A stretch of DNA of 58,211 bases from an uncultured Ectothiorhodospiraceae bacterium. Lineage in GTDB: Bacteria; Pseudomonadota; Gammaproteobacteria; Nitrococcales; Nitrococcaceae. The number at the start of each line of letters is the position of its first letter. Positions within the stretch are counted from its first letter, which is position 1. Shown one piece after another: positions 36,738 through 45,439 of this stretch. The notes beneath the pieces are model-generated. The model saw only the letters and a list, made by a program, of their open reading frames with translations, was not told where the DNA came from and did not search any database. Location: the NCBI GenBank assembly GCA_913061005.1, contig CAJXSH010000010.1, forward strand, positions 1 through 58,211, in the 5' to 3' direction. The position numbers and the translations under genes were made by a program.

Positions 36738-37265
36738 ATGCAAGCGCCGCTGTTACCCCGGCAGGTCGAACTCAAGCGCCTGGGATCGGGCCGGCATGCT
36801 TACGAGGGCCAGGTGCCGGTCGAGGCACTGGCCGAGCTCGCGGGTGCCGGCGAGCGACCCGGCCCGGTCCAGGCGTCCATCGTACTGGACCTGACCGGTT
36901 CGACGCCGAGGCTGACCGGGCGATGCGAGGGCAGCATACAGCTGCAATGCCAGCGCTGTCTCGAGCCGGTGGACGTGGCGCTTGAGAGCGAATTCGAACT
37001 GGTCGTGGTCGACCGGGCGAGTGACGCCGACGGCCTGGATGAGGGTCAGACATGGGTTGAGGCCCCGAGGGGGATCCTGGATCTGGCAAGACTCGCCGAA
37101 GAAGAAATGTTGCTGGCGTTGCCGGTTGTCGCGCGCCATGAAAACGCGGACTGTGATGGTGGTCAGCGCCATTTCGGCCCGCCGGGTGAACCACAGCCGG
37201 AGCGCGACAACCCGTTCGCGGCATTGAAGGCGCTGCGCGAGAAGGGCAGCCCGTCCGATGAATAG
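36738..37265 (+). CDS. yceD: YceD/DUF177 family protein (23S rRNA accumulation)
   Basis: 175 residues. The central LQCQRCLEPVD motif carries the Cys-x-x-Cys, followed by ILDLARLAEEEMLLALPVVARHE and the PFAALKALREK end, all typical of YceD. It is needed for 23S rRNA levels and belongs to the conserved yceD-rpmF pair. Start at 36738 matches the family N-terminus (MQ); no later start would fit. See the promoter entry for its very short leader. Confidence 0.9.
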   Translation: MQAPLLPRQVELKRLGSGRHAYEGQVPVEALAELAGAGERPGPVQASIVLDLTGSTPRLTGRCEGSIQLQCQRCLEPVDVALESEFELVVVDRASDADGLDEGQTWVEAPRGILDLARLAEEEMLLALPVVARHENADCDGGQRHFGPPGEPQPERDNPFAALKALREKGSPSDE

Positions 37266-37293
37266 ATCACATTGAAATCAAGCAGGATTGGAA

Positions 37294-37473
37294 ATGGCCG
37301 TACAGAAATCGAAAAAGACCCCTTCCCGCCGCGGCATGCGGCGTAGCCACGACGCGCTCAAGGGGCCGGCGCTCAGCGTCGAGTCCACCACCGGTGAGAC
37401 CCATCGCCGGCACCACATCTCTGCCGATGGCTTCTATCGCGGCCGCAAGGTCACCGAAGGCAAGGACGACTGA
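37294..37473 (+). CDS. rpmF: 50S ribosomal protein L32
   Basis: 59 residues: [22 protein letters not shown] at the start, then the [17 protein letters not shown] end, matching L32 throughout. It has no zinc-binding cysteines, so it is the C-minus form like E. coli. Start at 37294 (an ATG at 37288 adds two residues). Lies between yceD and plsX as in most Gammaproteobacteria. Confidence 0.96.
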   Translation: MAVQKSKKTPSRRGMRRSHDALKGPALSVESTTGETHRRHHISADGFYRGRKVTEGKDD

Positions 37474-37493
37474 TCCGATCAGCCGCGCTGACC

Positions 37494-37528
37494 GGCTGCG
37501 TCCAGGCGATGCCGGGACGCGGCCTTTT
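37494..37528 (+). terminator. Terminator-like hairpin between rpmF and plsX
   Basis: GGCTGCGTCC at 37494-37503 pairs with GGACGCGGCC at 37515-37524 (ten pairs, one G-U) around an 11-base loop, followed by TTTT and CTG. It sits 20 bases after rpmF and 30 before plsX in the same orientation, so it probably acts as a partial terminator that keeps L32 expression above that of plsX and the fab genes. Confidence 0.6.
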
Positions 37529-37554
37529 CTGCATGGGGCTAGGTATGGCACAGG

Positions 37555-38583
37555 ATGTCTAGACGCTGTCGCTTGGCAATCGATGCCATGAGCGGCGATG
37601 CCGGTGTGACCGCCACTGTCCCGGCGGCCGCATCGGTGATGGCCTCGGATCCGGATCTTGAGCTCATTCTCGTCGGCCAGCCCGATGTGCTGCACCCGGC
37701 GCTACAGCGGGCCGGTCTGTCCGACCACCCGCGAGTGCGCGTCCAGGCCGCCAGCGAGGTGGTCGAGATGGACGAATTGCCCTCCCAGGCCTTGCGCTAT
37801 AAAAAAGACTCGTCAATGCGACGGGCCATCGATCAGGTGCGCCAGGGCGAGGCGGATGCCTGTGTCAGTGCCGGCAATACCGGTGCGCTGATGGCCACCG
37901 CGCGCTATGTCTTAAAGACCCTGCCCGGCATCGATCGGCCGGCGATCTGTACCACCATCCCCTGTCGCGGGGGCGAGTTCCGCATGCTCGATCTTGGGGC
38001 CAACATCGACTGTTCTGCCGAGCATCTCTTTCAGTTTGCCGTAATGGGGGCCGAGCTGGCCGAAGCGGTGAGCGCGGGGCAGCGTCCGCGTATCGGGCTG
38101 CTCAACCTGGGCGAGGAAGAGATCAAGGGCAATGACCAGGTCAAACAGGCGGCGCAGCTGCTGCAGGCGAGCGACATGGATTACGTCGGCTATGTCGAGG
38201 GTGATCGGATGTTCGCCAATGTGGCCGATGTGGTTGTCTGTGACGGGTTTACCGGTAATGTGGCGCTAAAGAGCAGCGAAGGTGTCGCCGCCATGATCTC
38301 GCAATACCTGCGCGAAGAGTTTCAGCGCAATCTGTTCTCGCGACTGGCGGGCCTGGTGGCGCTGCCGGTGTTGCGTTCGCTGCGCCGTCGACTCGATCCC
38401 CGGCGCTACAACGGCGCGAGCCTTCTGGGGCTGCGTGGTGTGGTGGTCAAAAGCCATGGCGGCGCCGATGAGGTGGCCTTTGCCCAGGCGATCCGGACTG
38501 GCCGGGTCGAAGCGCTGCAGGCGATCCCCAACCGCATCGATGCCCGGCTGGGGCAGATTTTTGGCGAGGAGATGGCACGTTGA
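37555..38583 (+). CDS. plsX: Phosphate acyltransferase PlsX
   Basis: 342 residues. [11 protein letters not shown] is the N-terminal variant of the family's AIDAMGGD; later [43 protein letters not shown] and [15 protein letters not shown] are conserved. It makes acyl-phosphate from acyl-ACP for phospholipid synthesis. The Ser-Gly instead of Gly-Gly in the first motif is a minor deviation. Start ATG preceded by CAGGA. Confidence 0.94.
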   Translation: MSRRCRLAIDAMSGDAGVTATVPAAASVMASDPDLELILVGQPDVLHPALQRAGLSDHPRVRVQAASEVVEMDELPSQALRYKKDSSMRRAIDQVRQGEADACVSAGNTGALMATARYVLKTLPGIDRPAICTTIPCRGGEFRMLDLGANIDCSAEHLFQFAVMGAELAEAVSAGQRPRIGLLNLGEEEIKGNDQVKQAAQLLQASDMDYVGYVEGDRMFANVADVVVCDGFTGNVALKSSEGVAAMISQYLREEFQRNLFSRLAGLVALPVLRSLRRRLDPRRYNGASLLGLRGVVVKSHGGADEVAFAQAIRTGRVEALQAIPNRIDARLGQIFGEEMAR

Positions 38584-39551
38584 GCCAGGCGCGCATAGCC
38601 GGAACCGGCAGCTACCTGCCCCGGCGGGTCATGACCAATGCCGAGCTCGAGTGTCTTGTCGATACCAGCGATGAGTGGATCCTCGAGCGCACAGGGATCG
38701 CGCAACGGCACATTGCCGCCGATGGCGAGACCTGTGCGGATCTTGCCGAGCAGGCTGCACGGGCCGCCATGGCCGCCGCCGGGCTGGATAACGGATCGAT
38801 CGACCTTGTCATCGTCGCCACTTCGACGCCGGAACATGTCTTCCCGAGTACCGCCTGCCGGCTGGTGGAGCGGCTCGGACTGCCGGGGGGTGTCATCGCC
38901 TTCGATGTCGCGGCGGCCTGCTCAGGCTTTGTCTATGCGCTGGATATCGCCAACCGGTTTATTGGCACCGGCGGCGCCCACCGGGCACTGGTCATCGGCG
39001 CCGAGGTCTTCTCGCGCATCCTTGACTGGAGCGACCGCAGCACCTGTGTGCTCTTTGGTGACGGCAGCGGCGCGGTTGTCCTCGAAGCCAGTGATCAGGC
39101 CGGCATTCTCTCGACCCACCTGCACGCCGATGGCCGTCAGACCGGCCTGTTGAACGTCCCCTGGGGCGTGGGGCAGGGGTACGAGGCGCTCGAGGCCGAG
39201 CGGGGGACGGTGAGCATGCGGGGCAACGAGGTTTTCCGGGTCGCCGTCCGCACGCTCGGGGGGTTGGTGGATGAAACGCTCAAGGCCAATGGCCTGGAGC
39301 GCGGGGATGTCGACTGGCTCGTTCCCCACCAGGCGAACATCCGGATCATGGATGCGACGGCCCGCAAGCTTGGGCTGCCCGCCGAACGAATGGTCAGCAC
39401 AGTGGCCCGGCACGGCAACACCTCGGCGGCATCCATCCCGCTGGCGCTTGACGAAGCGGTTCGCGATGGCCGGATCCAGCGCGGCGAGTTGCTGTTGCTC
39501 GAGGCGTTTGGTGCCGGGTTTACCTGGGGATCGGCATTGATTCGTTACTAA
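38580..39551 (+). CDS. fabH: 3-oxoacyl-ACP synthase III FabH
   Basis: 323 residues starting with TTG that overlaps the plsX stop (TTGA). Catalytic Cys114 in AACSGF, His in VPHQANIRI and Asn in HGNTSAAS complete the triad. It condenses acetyl-CoA with malonyl-ACP to start fatty acid synthesis. N-terminal [13 protein letters not shown] and [10 protein letters not shown] are standard. Confidence 0.95.
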   Translation: MSQARIAGTGSYLPRRVMTNAELECLVDTSDEWILERTGIAQRHIAADGETCADLAEQAARAAMAAAGLDNGSIDLVIVATSTPEHVFPSTACRLVERLGLPGGVIAFDVAAACSGFVYALDIANRFIGTGGAHRALVIGAEVFSRILDWSDRSTCVLFGDGSGAVVLEASDQAGILSTHLHADGRQTGLLNVPWGVGQGYEALEAERGTVSMRGNEVFRVAVRTLGGLVDETLKANGLERGDVDWLVPHQANIRIMDATARKLGLPAERMVSTVARHGNTSAASIPLALDEAVRDGRIQRGELLLLEAFGAGFTWGSALIRY

Positions 39552-39560
39552 TCGGACAGG

Positions 39561-40514
39561 ATGATGACACAGCAACCCAATCTGGCATTTCTCTTCCCCG
39601 GGCAAGGCTCCCAGTCGATCGGCATGCTGGCGGCACTGGCCGACCGGCATGCACTGGTTCAGAAGACCTTCATCGAGGCCTCGGCGGCCATGGGAACCGA
39701 TCTGTGGCAGCTCATCCAGGCCGGGCCCGAATCGCAGCTCAACCGCACCGATCATACCCAACCCGCGATGCTGACCGCCGGTGTTGCGGTGTGGCGGGCA
39801 TGGCGTGAGGGCGGCGGCCCGATGCCGGGTTGGATGGCCGGCCACAGCCTGGGCGAATACACCGCGCTGGTGGCGGCCGGGGCGCTGGATTTTGCCGAGG
39901 CGGTCGCACTGGTTCGGGATCGCGGCCGCTATATGCAGGAGGCGGTTGCCGAGGGCGAGGGCGCCATCGCTGCAGTGTTAGGCCTGGATGACAGCGCCGT
40001 CGAGGCGGTCTGCGAACAGGCCGCCGAGGGCCAGTGTGTCGAGCCAGTCAATTACAACGCGCCCAGCCAGGTGGTGATTGCCGGCCACCGCGAGGCGGTG
40101 GAACGGGCGTTGGTGGCCGCCAAGGAGGCCGGCGCGAAGCGCGCGGTCCCGCTGCCAATGAGTGTGCCGGCGCATTGTTCGCTCATGGCGCCGGCAGCGG
40201 ACCGTCTCGCCGAACGACTCGCCGGGGTGGCGATCAACCCGCCGGAGATCCCCATCGTCCATAACGTGGACGTCTCGCGCAGTGCCGATCCAGCCACCAT
40301 CCGCGAGCGGCTGGTCGCGCAGGTCCGCTCACCGGTCCGGTGGGTGGGCTGTGTGCAACGTCTCCAGGCCGAAGGGATCACCGAGTGTATTGAATGCGGA
40401 CCCGGCAAGGTCCTCGCCGGTCTGAATCGGCGTATCGACCGGCAATTGGCGATAAGGGCAATCGACGACCCGGATTCACTGGCCGAAGGGCTCAATGCAA
40501 TGGAGGAGCGATGA
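39561..40514 (+). CDS. fabD: Malonyl-CoA:ACP transacylase FabD
   Basis: 317 residues. FLFPGQGSQ, the nucleophile Ser96 in GHSLGEY, the Arg segment ALVRDRGRYMQEA and His in SVPAHCSLM are in place. It loads malonyl onto ACP. Two tandem ATG codons are available (39561 and 39564), preceded by GGACAGG. It overlaps fabG by ATGA. Confidence 0.95.
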   Translation: MMTQQPNLAFLFPGQGSQSIGMLAALADRHALVQKTFIEASAAMGTDLWQLIQAGPESQLNRTDHTQPAMLTAGVAVWRAWREGGGPMPGWMAGHSLGEYTALVAAGALDFAEAVALVRDRGRYMQEAVAEGEGAIAAVLGLDDSAVEAVCEQAAEGQCVEPVNYNAPSQVVIAGHREAVERALVAAKEAGAKRAVPLPMSVPAHCSLMAPAADRLAERLAGVAINPPEIPIVHNVDVSRSADPATIRERLVAQVRSPVRWVGCVQRLQAEGITECIECGPGKVLAGLNRRIDRQLAIRAIDDPDSLAEGLNAMEER

Positions 40515-41260
40515 ACGGGCAACTGGATAATGAAGTCGCATTGGTGACCGGCGCGAGCCGCGGCATCGGTGCCGCGATCGCAACGGCCCTGGGCTCGGCC
40601 GGCGCGACGGTCATCGGGACGGCCACCAGTGCCCAGGGCGCCGAGGCGATCAGCGCGACCCTGGCCGAGGCGGGGGTCAGCGGCCGGGGCATGGTCCTTG
40701 ATGTGCGCGACGCCGAGGCCGTTAACAACGTGGTCGCCGAAATCGGCAAGACCGAGGGCAACCCCGGGATACTCGTCAACAACGCCGGTGTGACCCGGGA
40801 TAACCTTGCCATGCGCATGTCCGACGAGGAGTTCGACTCGGTCATCGATACCAACCTCAGCGCGGTCTTTCGCGTCTCGCGGGCGGTGCTGCGCGGCATG
40901 ATGAAAGCAAGACGGGGCCGGATCATCCACATCAGCTCGGTGGTCGGGCTCATGGGCAATGCCGGGCAGGTCAACTACGCCGCGGCCAAGGCCGGACTCG
41001 GCGGGCTGACCCGTTCGCTGGCGCGCGAAGTCGCCCCGCGGGGGATTACCGTCAATGCCGTGGCACCGGGTTTTATCGAGACCGACATGACCGCCGCGCT
41101 GGAGCCGACACAGCGGGATGCACTGACCGGGCAGATTCCGTTGCAGCGCCTGGGCCAACCCGCCGATGTGGCCGGGACCGTGGTGTTTCTGGCCTCGCCG
41201 GCGGCCGGTTACATTACCGGCGAGACCATTAGCGTGAACGGCGGGCTGTACATGTCCTGA
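40511..41260 (+). CDS. fabG: 3-oxoacyl-ACP reductase FabG
   Basis: 249 residues, SDR fold. TGASRGIG cofactor loop near residue 14, NNAGVTRD, catalytic Ser143, Tyr156 and Lys160 in the ISS...YAAAKAG stretch, and the APGFIETDMT segment typical of FabG. It reduces 3-oxoacyl-ACP with NADPH. Downstream comes a 94-base gap before acpP. Confidence 0.95.
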   Translation: MNGQLDNEVALVTGASRGIGAAIATALGSAGATVIGTATSAQGAEAISATLAEAGVSGRGMVLDVRDAEAVNNVVAEIGKTEGNPGILVNNAGVTRDNLAMRMSDEEFDSVIDTNLSAVFRVSRAVLRGMMKARRGRIIHISSVVGLMGNAGQVNYAAAKAGLGGLTRSLAREVAPRGITVNAVAPGFIETDMTAALEPTQRDALTGQIPLQRLGQPADVAGTVVFLASPAAGYITGETISVNGGLYMS

Positions 41261-41354
41261 CAGGACGCTGGCGGATCGTGACAGGATTCCCTAGAATACG
41301 CCCGCATTGGCCGGGCGCTGGCCTTTATACCGCAATCCGAGAGGTAGGAGCGAG

Positions 41355-41594
41355 ATGAGCAGCATCGAGGAACGAGTCAAGAAGATCGTCGTTGAACAGT
41401 TGGGGGTCAAAGAAGAAGAGGTGACCGCCGAGGCTTCGTTTGTCGACGATCTGGGGGCAGACTCTCTGGACACCGTCGAGTTGGTGATGGCACTCGAGGA
41501 AGAGTTCGAGTGTGAGATTCCGGACGAGGAAGCCGAGAAGATCACCACCGTTCAACAAGCCATGGACTACATTAATACTCACCTCGAGTCCTGA
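41355..41594 (+). CDS. acpP: Acyl carrier protein
   Basis: 79 residues, very acidic. Ser37 in [12 protein letters not shown] is the phosphopantetheine site. The start at 41355 has AGGAG upstream. A TAGAAT box at 41292-41297 could be a -10 for its own promoter, though no good -35 is visible. Codon choice looks more regular than in neighbours, as expected for a highly expressed gene. Confidence 0.97.
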   Translation: MSSIEERVKKIVVEQLGVKEEEVTAEASFVDDLGADSLDTVELVMALEEEFECEIPDEEAEKITTVQQAMDYINTHLES

Positions 41595-41639
41595 TCGCCT
41601 TGCGCCCTGCGGGGGCAGGCATCGAACCGACGTGAGTCG

Positions 41640-41669
41640 CAACAGGGCCGGCCTCGACCGGCCCTGTTG
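41640..41669 (+). terminator. Strong hairpin between acpP and fabF
   Basis: A perfect 12-bp stem: CAACAGGGCCGG at 41640-41651 pairs with CCGGCCCTGTTG at 41658-41669, loop CCTCGA, followed by TTGTGG rather than a clean T run. It stands 46 bases after acpP and 34 before fabF. It may act as a partial terminator or a 3' stabiliser that sets acpP mRNA above fabF. Confidence 0.6.
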
Positions 41670-41702
41670 TTGTGGGCAGAACAAGCGGACGAGGTAGCAC
41701 GC

Positions 41703-42947
41703 GTGAACGGAAGACGGGTGGTCGTGACAGGGCTTGGCATTGTCTCGCCGGTCGGCAACCGAGTCGATACGGCATGGCAGGCGATCTGTAACGGCGAAAG
41801 CGGCATCGGCCCCATCGAGCGCTTTGACACCGAGGGCTTTCCGGTGCGTTTCGGGGGCGAGATCCGCGGCTTTGACGTCGAGGCGTATCTGCCCCGCAAG
41901 GATGCCCGAAAAATGGATCCGTTCATCCACTACGGCATTGCCGCGGCCATGGATGCCAAGGCCGATGCCGGGCTGGAGATCACCGCAGAGAATGCCGAGC
42001 GGGTCGGGGTATCGGTGGGCTCGGGGATTGGTGGCATCCATTCGATCGAGGAAGGCCACAAGAGCTATCTGCAGTCCGGCCCGCGCAAGATTTCACCGTT
42101 TTTCATCCCCAGCGCGATCATCAATATGGTGTCGGGCAATCTCTCCATCCTGCTCGGTGCCAAGGGCCCCAATTTGGCGACGGTGACCGCCTGTACATCG
42201 GCGACTCACAATCTGGGGCTCAGTGCGCGGCTGATCGCCTATGGCGATGCGGATGTCATGTTCGCCGGGGGGGCCGAGTTCGGCACCACCCCCACCGGGC
42301 TGGGCGGCTTTGCCGCGGCCCGGGCGCTTTCCACCCGCAACGATGATCCAGCGGCGGCGAGCCGGCCGTGGGATCAGGACCGGGACGGATTTGTGCTGGG
42401 CGACGGGGCCGGGGTGTTGATTCTCGAAGAACTGGAACACGCCCGACGGCGCGGTGCGACGATCTATGCCGAGTTGGCGGGGTTTGGCATGAGTGGTGAC
42501 GCCAACCACATGACCCTGCCCGCCGATGACGGTGAGGGCGCCCGACGCTGCATGGATGCCGCGCTCAATGATGCGGCCATGAACCCCGATGAGATCGACT
42601 ACATCAATGCCCACGGGACCTCGACAAAGGCCGGCGATCGCGCCGAGGTCCAGGCGGTGGTCGGGAGTTTTGGCGAACGGGCCCATCAACTGCCCATGAG
42701 CTCGACAAAGTCGATGACCGGCCATCTGCTTGGCGCCGCCGGGGGGATCGAGGCCCTTTTTACCGTGCTGGCGCTGCGGGATGGCGTGGTGCCGCCGACG
42801 ATCAACCTCGACGCGCCGGATGATGACCTGCAGATGGAATTCGTGGCCAAAACGGCCCAGGAGCGTCCGATCCGCGCGGCGTTGTCCAATTCCTTTGGCT
42901 TTGGCGGCACCAACGGGACGGTGATCTTCCGCGCCGTCGAGGGGTGA
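41703..42947 (+). CDS. fabF: 3-oxoacyl-ACP synthase II FabF
   Basis: 414 residues from the GTG at 41703 (VNGRRVVVTGLG). Cys164 in TACTSATHN, the histidines in HGTSTKAGD and SMTGHLLGAAG, and the NSFGFGGTN end are all present. It elongates acyl-ACP, including the palmitoleate to vaccenate step. An upstream in-frame ATG at 41667 lies inside the hairpin arm and is unlikely. Confidence 0.95.
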   Translation: MNGRRVVVTGLGIVSPVGNRVDTAWQAICNGESGIGPIERFDTEGFPVRFGGEIRGFDVEAYLPRKDARKMDPFIHYGIAAAMDAKADAGLEITAENAERVGVSVGSGIGGIHSIEEGHKSYLQSGPRKISPFFIPSAIINMVSGNLSILLGAKGPNLATVTACTSATHNLGLSARLIAYGDADVMFAGGAEFGTTPTGLGGFAAARALSTRNDDPAAASRPWDQDRDGFVLGDGAGVLILEELEHARRRGATIYAELAGFGMSGDANHMTLPADDGEGARRCMDAALNDAAMNPDEIDYINAHGTSTKAGDRAEVQAVVGSFGERAHQLPMSSTKSMTGHLLGAAGGIEALFTVLALRDGVVPPTINLDAPDDDLQMEFVAKTAQERPIRAALSNSFGFGGTNGTVIFRAVEG

Positions 42948-42951
42948 GCGG

Positions 42952-43794
42952 ATGACGGTCGACTGCCTTGTCAACGGGCAGCCGACCGGTGCCTTGGGCG
43001 CCTCGGACCGGGGGCTGCGCTATGGCGATGGGGTGTTCGAGACCATTGCGGTCGTCGACCATCAACCCGCGCTCTATTCTCATCACCTCGCGCGACTGCG
43101 GCGTGGTTGCCGGCAACTGGGTATTGATCCAGCCGTCGCCGACCAGCTGTCCGACGACCTGGGCCGGCTTGCGTTGCCGGCCTTCGGGGTGCTGCGTTTG
43201 ACGGTCACCCGGGGCGAGGGTGGACAGGGCTACGCGCCACCGGCCAACCCCCGACCCACGCGGATCGTGCAGCGTGCCCCGGCGCCCGACCGACCGTCTT
43301 CGTGGTGGCGCGATGGCATCCGGTGTCGTTGGTGCCAGACCCGGCTGGCCCGTCAGCCCCGCCTGGCCGGGATCAAGCATCTCAACCGTCTCGAGCAGGT
43401 GCTCGCCCGCGCCGAGTGGGATGATCCGGCCATCCACGAGGGGTTGATGCTCGATACCGAGGGTTATCTGGCCGAAGCCACGGCCGCCAACCTCATGATC
43501 GAGCAGGGCGGGGTGGTGATCGTGCCCACCGCCATCCAGGCGGGGGTGGAGGGTGTGATGCAGGGCTTTTTGGTCGATCAGATGAAAGCGCATGGCATCC
43601 CCTGTGAGCAGCGCCCCGTGACCGCCGATGCCCTTGGCCCGGATACATCGGTGATGCTCTGTAACAGCCTCTTGGGTATCGTCGCGGTGAGACAACTCGA
43701 AGACCGGTGGCTACCTCCGGGGCAATGGCTGGGGTGGCTGCAACAACGCATTGATGATCACCGGGTGGCATTGACTCCGAAGGTGCTTGGGTGA
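42952..43794 (+). CDS. pabC: Aminodeoxychorismate lyase PabC
   Basis: 280 residues, PLP fold-type IV. The N-terminal DRGLRYGDGVFETI motif, the catalytic lysine in GIKHLNRLEQV near residue 142, the EGLMLDTEGYLAEATAANLM stretch and the QAGVEGVM segment identify the family. It releases p-aminobenzoate for folate. It stands between fabF and mltG as in most Gammaproteobacteria, which favours PabC over D-amino acid transaminase. Confidence 0.9.
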   Translation: MTVDCLVNGQPTGALGASDRGLRYGDGVFETIAVVDHQPALYSHHLARLRRGCRQLGIDPAVADQLSDDLGRLALPAFGVLRLTVTRGEGGQGYAPPANPRPTRIVQRAPAPDRPSSWWRDGIRCRWCQTRLARQPRLAGIKHLNRLEQVLARAEWDDPAIHEGLMLDTEGYLAEATAANLMIEQGGVVIVPTAIQAGVEGVMQGFLVDQMKAHGIPCEQRPVTADALGPDTSVMLCNSLLGIVAVRQLEDRWLPPGQWLGWLQQRIDDHRVALTPKVLG

Positions 43795-44813
43795 GGACAA
43801 GGACAACGCGACGCCAAGTATTCGCCGGCCTGATCCTGCTGGGGCTCTTTGGCCTGGCGGCGGTTTTGTTGGCCTGGCAAAACGTTGTCGAGCGTCCACT
43901 GGGCGACGGGCCGCAGACCGTGATCCAGGTCGAGTCGGGCAGTAGTTTTGCCGAGGTGGCAACCGCGCTCGCTGACCGGCGGCGCGGGGTCAATGCCACG
44001 CTACTGCGGGTCTATGGACGGCTCAGCGGCATCGCCGGACGAATCCAGGTGGGGGAGTACCGTATCCGCGCCGCGGAATCCGCCGCCGATCTGCTGCAGC
44101 GCATGGCCGAGGGCGATGTGATCGAATATCGGTTCACCATCATCGAGGGTTGGCGGTTTACCGAGATGATGGCAGCACTCGAGCGCGAAGCGGCCATCGA
44201 CCACACGCTGGGCGCCGATGCCTCCGGCGCTGAGGTCATGGAGGCCATTGACCGACCCGGTGTCCATCCGGAGGGGCGGTTTTTGCCCGAGACCTATCAC
44301 TACACCCGCGGGACCACGGATGTCGCACTGCTGCGGCGGGCCAATCGGGCGCTGGAGGACGCGCTGGCGGCGGCCTGGCAGGATCGTCACGAGCCTCTGC
44401 CGCTGAACGATCCGGACGAGGCGCTGGTGCTTGCCTCGATCATCGAAAAAGAGACGGGGCTTGCGGCCGAGCGTCGACGGATTGCCGGGGTTTTTACCCG
44501 GCGTCTGCGAAAGGGCATGCGCCTGCAGACCGACCCGACCGTGATCTACGGCATCGGCCGGTCATTCGATGGCAATCTCACCCGCGAGCATCTGCGCACC
44601 GATACCCCCTATAACACCTATACCCGTCACGGGCTGCCCCCCACCCCCATCGCGCTGCCGGGGGCGGCGGCCATTGCCGCGGCCACGCAACCACTGCCCG
44701 GCGAGAGCCTGTATTTTGTCTCCCGGGGGGATGGCAGCCACGTCTTCTCCAAAACGCTAGAAGCGCACAATGCGGCGGTTCGGCGTTATCAACTCCAATC
44801 CGGGAGCGAGTGA
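43791..44813 (+). CDS. mltG: Endolytic murein transglycosylase MltG
   Basis: 340 residues. GTG start overlaps the pabC stop. One N-terminal TM helix (AGLILLGLFGLAAVLLAW) is followed by a LysM-like subdomain (VIQVESGSSFAEVATAL) and the YceG domain with the catalytic glutamate in SIIEKETG (about residue 219), and the QTDPTVIYG and YNTYTRHGLPPTPIALPG segments. It cuts nascent glycan strands at the inner membrane. Confidence 0.93.
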   Translation: MRTRTTRRQVFAGLILLGLFGLAAVLLAWQNVVERPLGDGPQTVIQVESGSSFAEVATALADRRRGVNATLLRVYGRLSGIAGRIQVGEYRIRAAESAADLLQRMAEGDVIEYRFTIIEGWRFTEMMAALEREAAIDHTLGADASGAEVMEAIDRPGVHPEGRFLPETYHYTRGTTDVALLRRANRALEDALAAAWQDRHEPLPLNDPDEALVLASIIEKETGLAAERRRIAGVFTRRLRKGMRLQTDPTVIYGIGRSFDGNLTREHLRTDTPYNTYTRHGLPPTPIALPGAAAIAAATQPLPGESLYFVSRGDGSHVFSKTLEAHNAAVRRYQLQSGSE

Positions 44814-45439
44814 TGCGCGGGGCTTTTATCACCATTGAAGGGACCGAGGGGGCGGGGAAGAGCTCGGCGGTGGAGACCGCCCGTGGGTGGTTGCAAGCCG
44901 CCGGTCACCGGGTGGTGTGCACCCGCGAGCCCGGTGGCACCGGCCTGGGTGAGGAGCTGCGCGAGGTGCTGCTGTCGCACCGCGACGACGGGATGACGCC
45001 TGCGGCCGAGGTGTTGTTGATGTTCGCCGCCCGCGCCGAGCATATCGAGCGGGTGATCCGGCCGGCCCTTGATGCCGGTGACTGGGTGATCTGCGATCGA
45101 TTCAGCGACGCCAGTATCGCCTACCAGGGCAGTGGCCGGGGCCTGGGCGTGGACCACGTCCAGGCCCTCGCCGCGTGGCTGCATCCCGATCTACAACCCG
45201 ACCTGACGCTCTGGCTGGATCTGCCCGTCGAGACCGGGCTGGCCCGGGCGGCCGAACGCAGCGCGCCGGATCGGTTCGAGCGCGAGAAAACCGCATTCTT
45301 CGAGCGGGTGAGGGCGGGGTATCAGACCATCGCCGAGCGGGCACCGGATCGTGTCCGACGGATCGATGCCGCACAGTCCCCGGCTGAGGTCAGTGCGGCG
45401 ATCATCGACGCGCTTTCGAGGTTCGCTCATGTCGATTGA
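44813..45439 (+). CDS. tmk: Thymidylate kinase
   Basis: 208 residues. P-loop EGTEGAGKSS, the TREPGGTGLGEELR stretch, the DRFSDASIAYQGSGRG segment and the LDLPVETGLARAAER lid region identify dTMP kinase. The ATG at 44813 overlaps the mltG stop by one base (TGATG); a GTG three bases earlier is possible. Makes dTDP for DNA synthesis. Confidence 0.95.
   Translation: MRGAFITIEGTEGAGKSSAVETARGWLQAAGHRVVCTREPGGTGLGEELREVLLSHRDDGMTPAAEVLLMFAARAEHIERVIRPALDAGDWVICDRFSDASIAYQGSGRGLGVDHVQALAAWLHPDLQPDLTLWLDLPVETGLARAAERSAPDRFEREKTAFFERVRAGYQTIAERAPDRVRRIDAAQSPAEVSAAIIDALSRFAHVD

Noticed and set aside
41292-41297. Separate acpP promoter (TAGAAT)
   Set aside because: The -10 match is good but the -35 position reads TGGCGG, so I mention it only as a possibility in the acpP entry.
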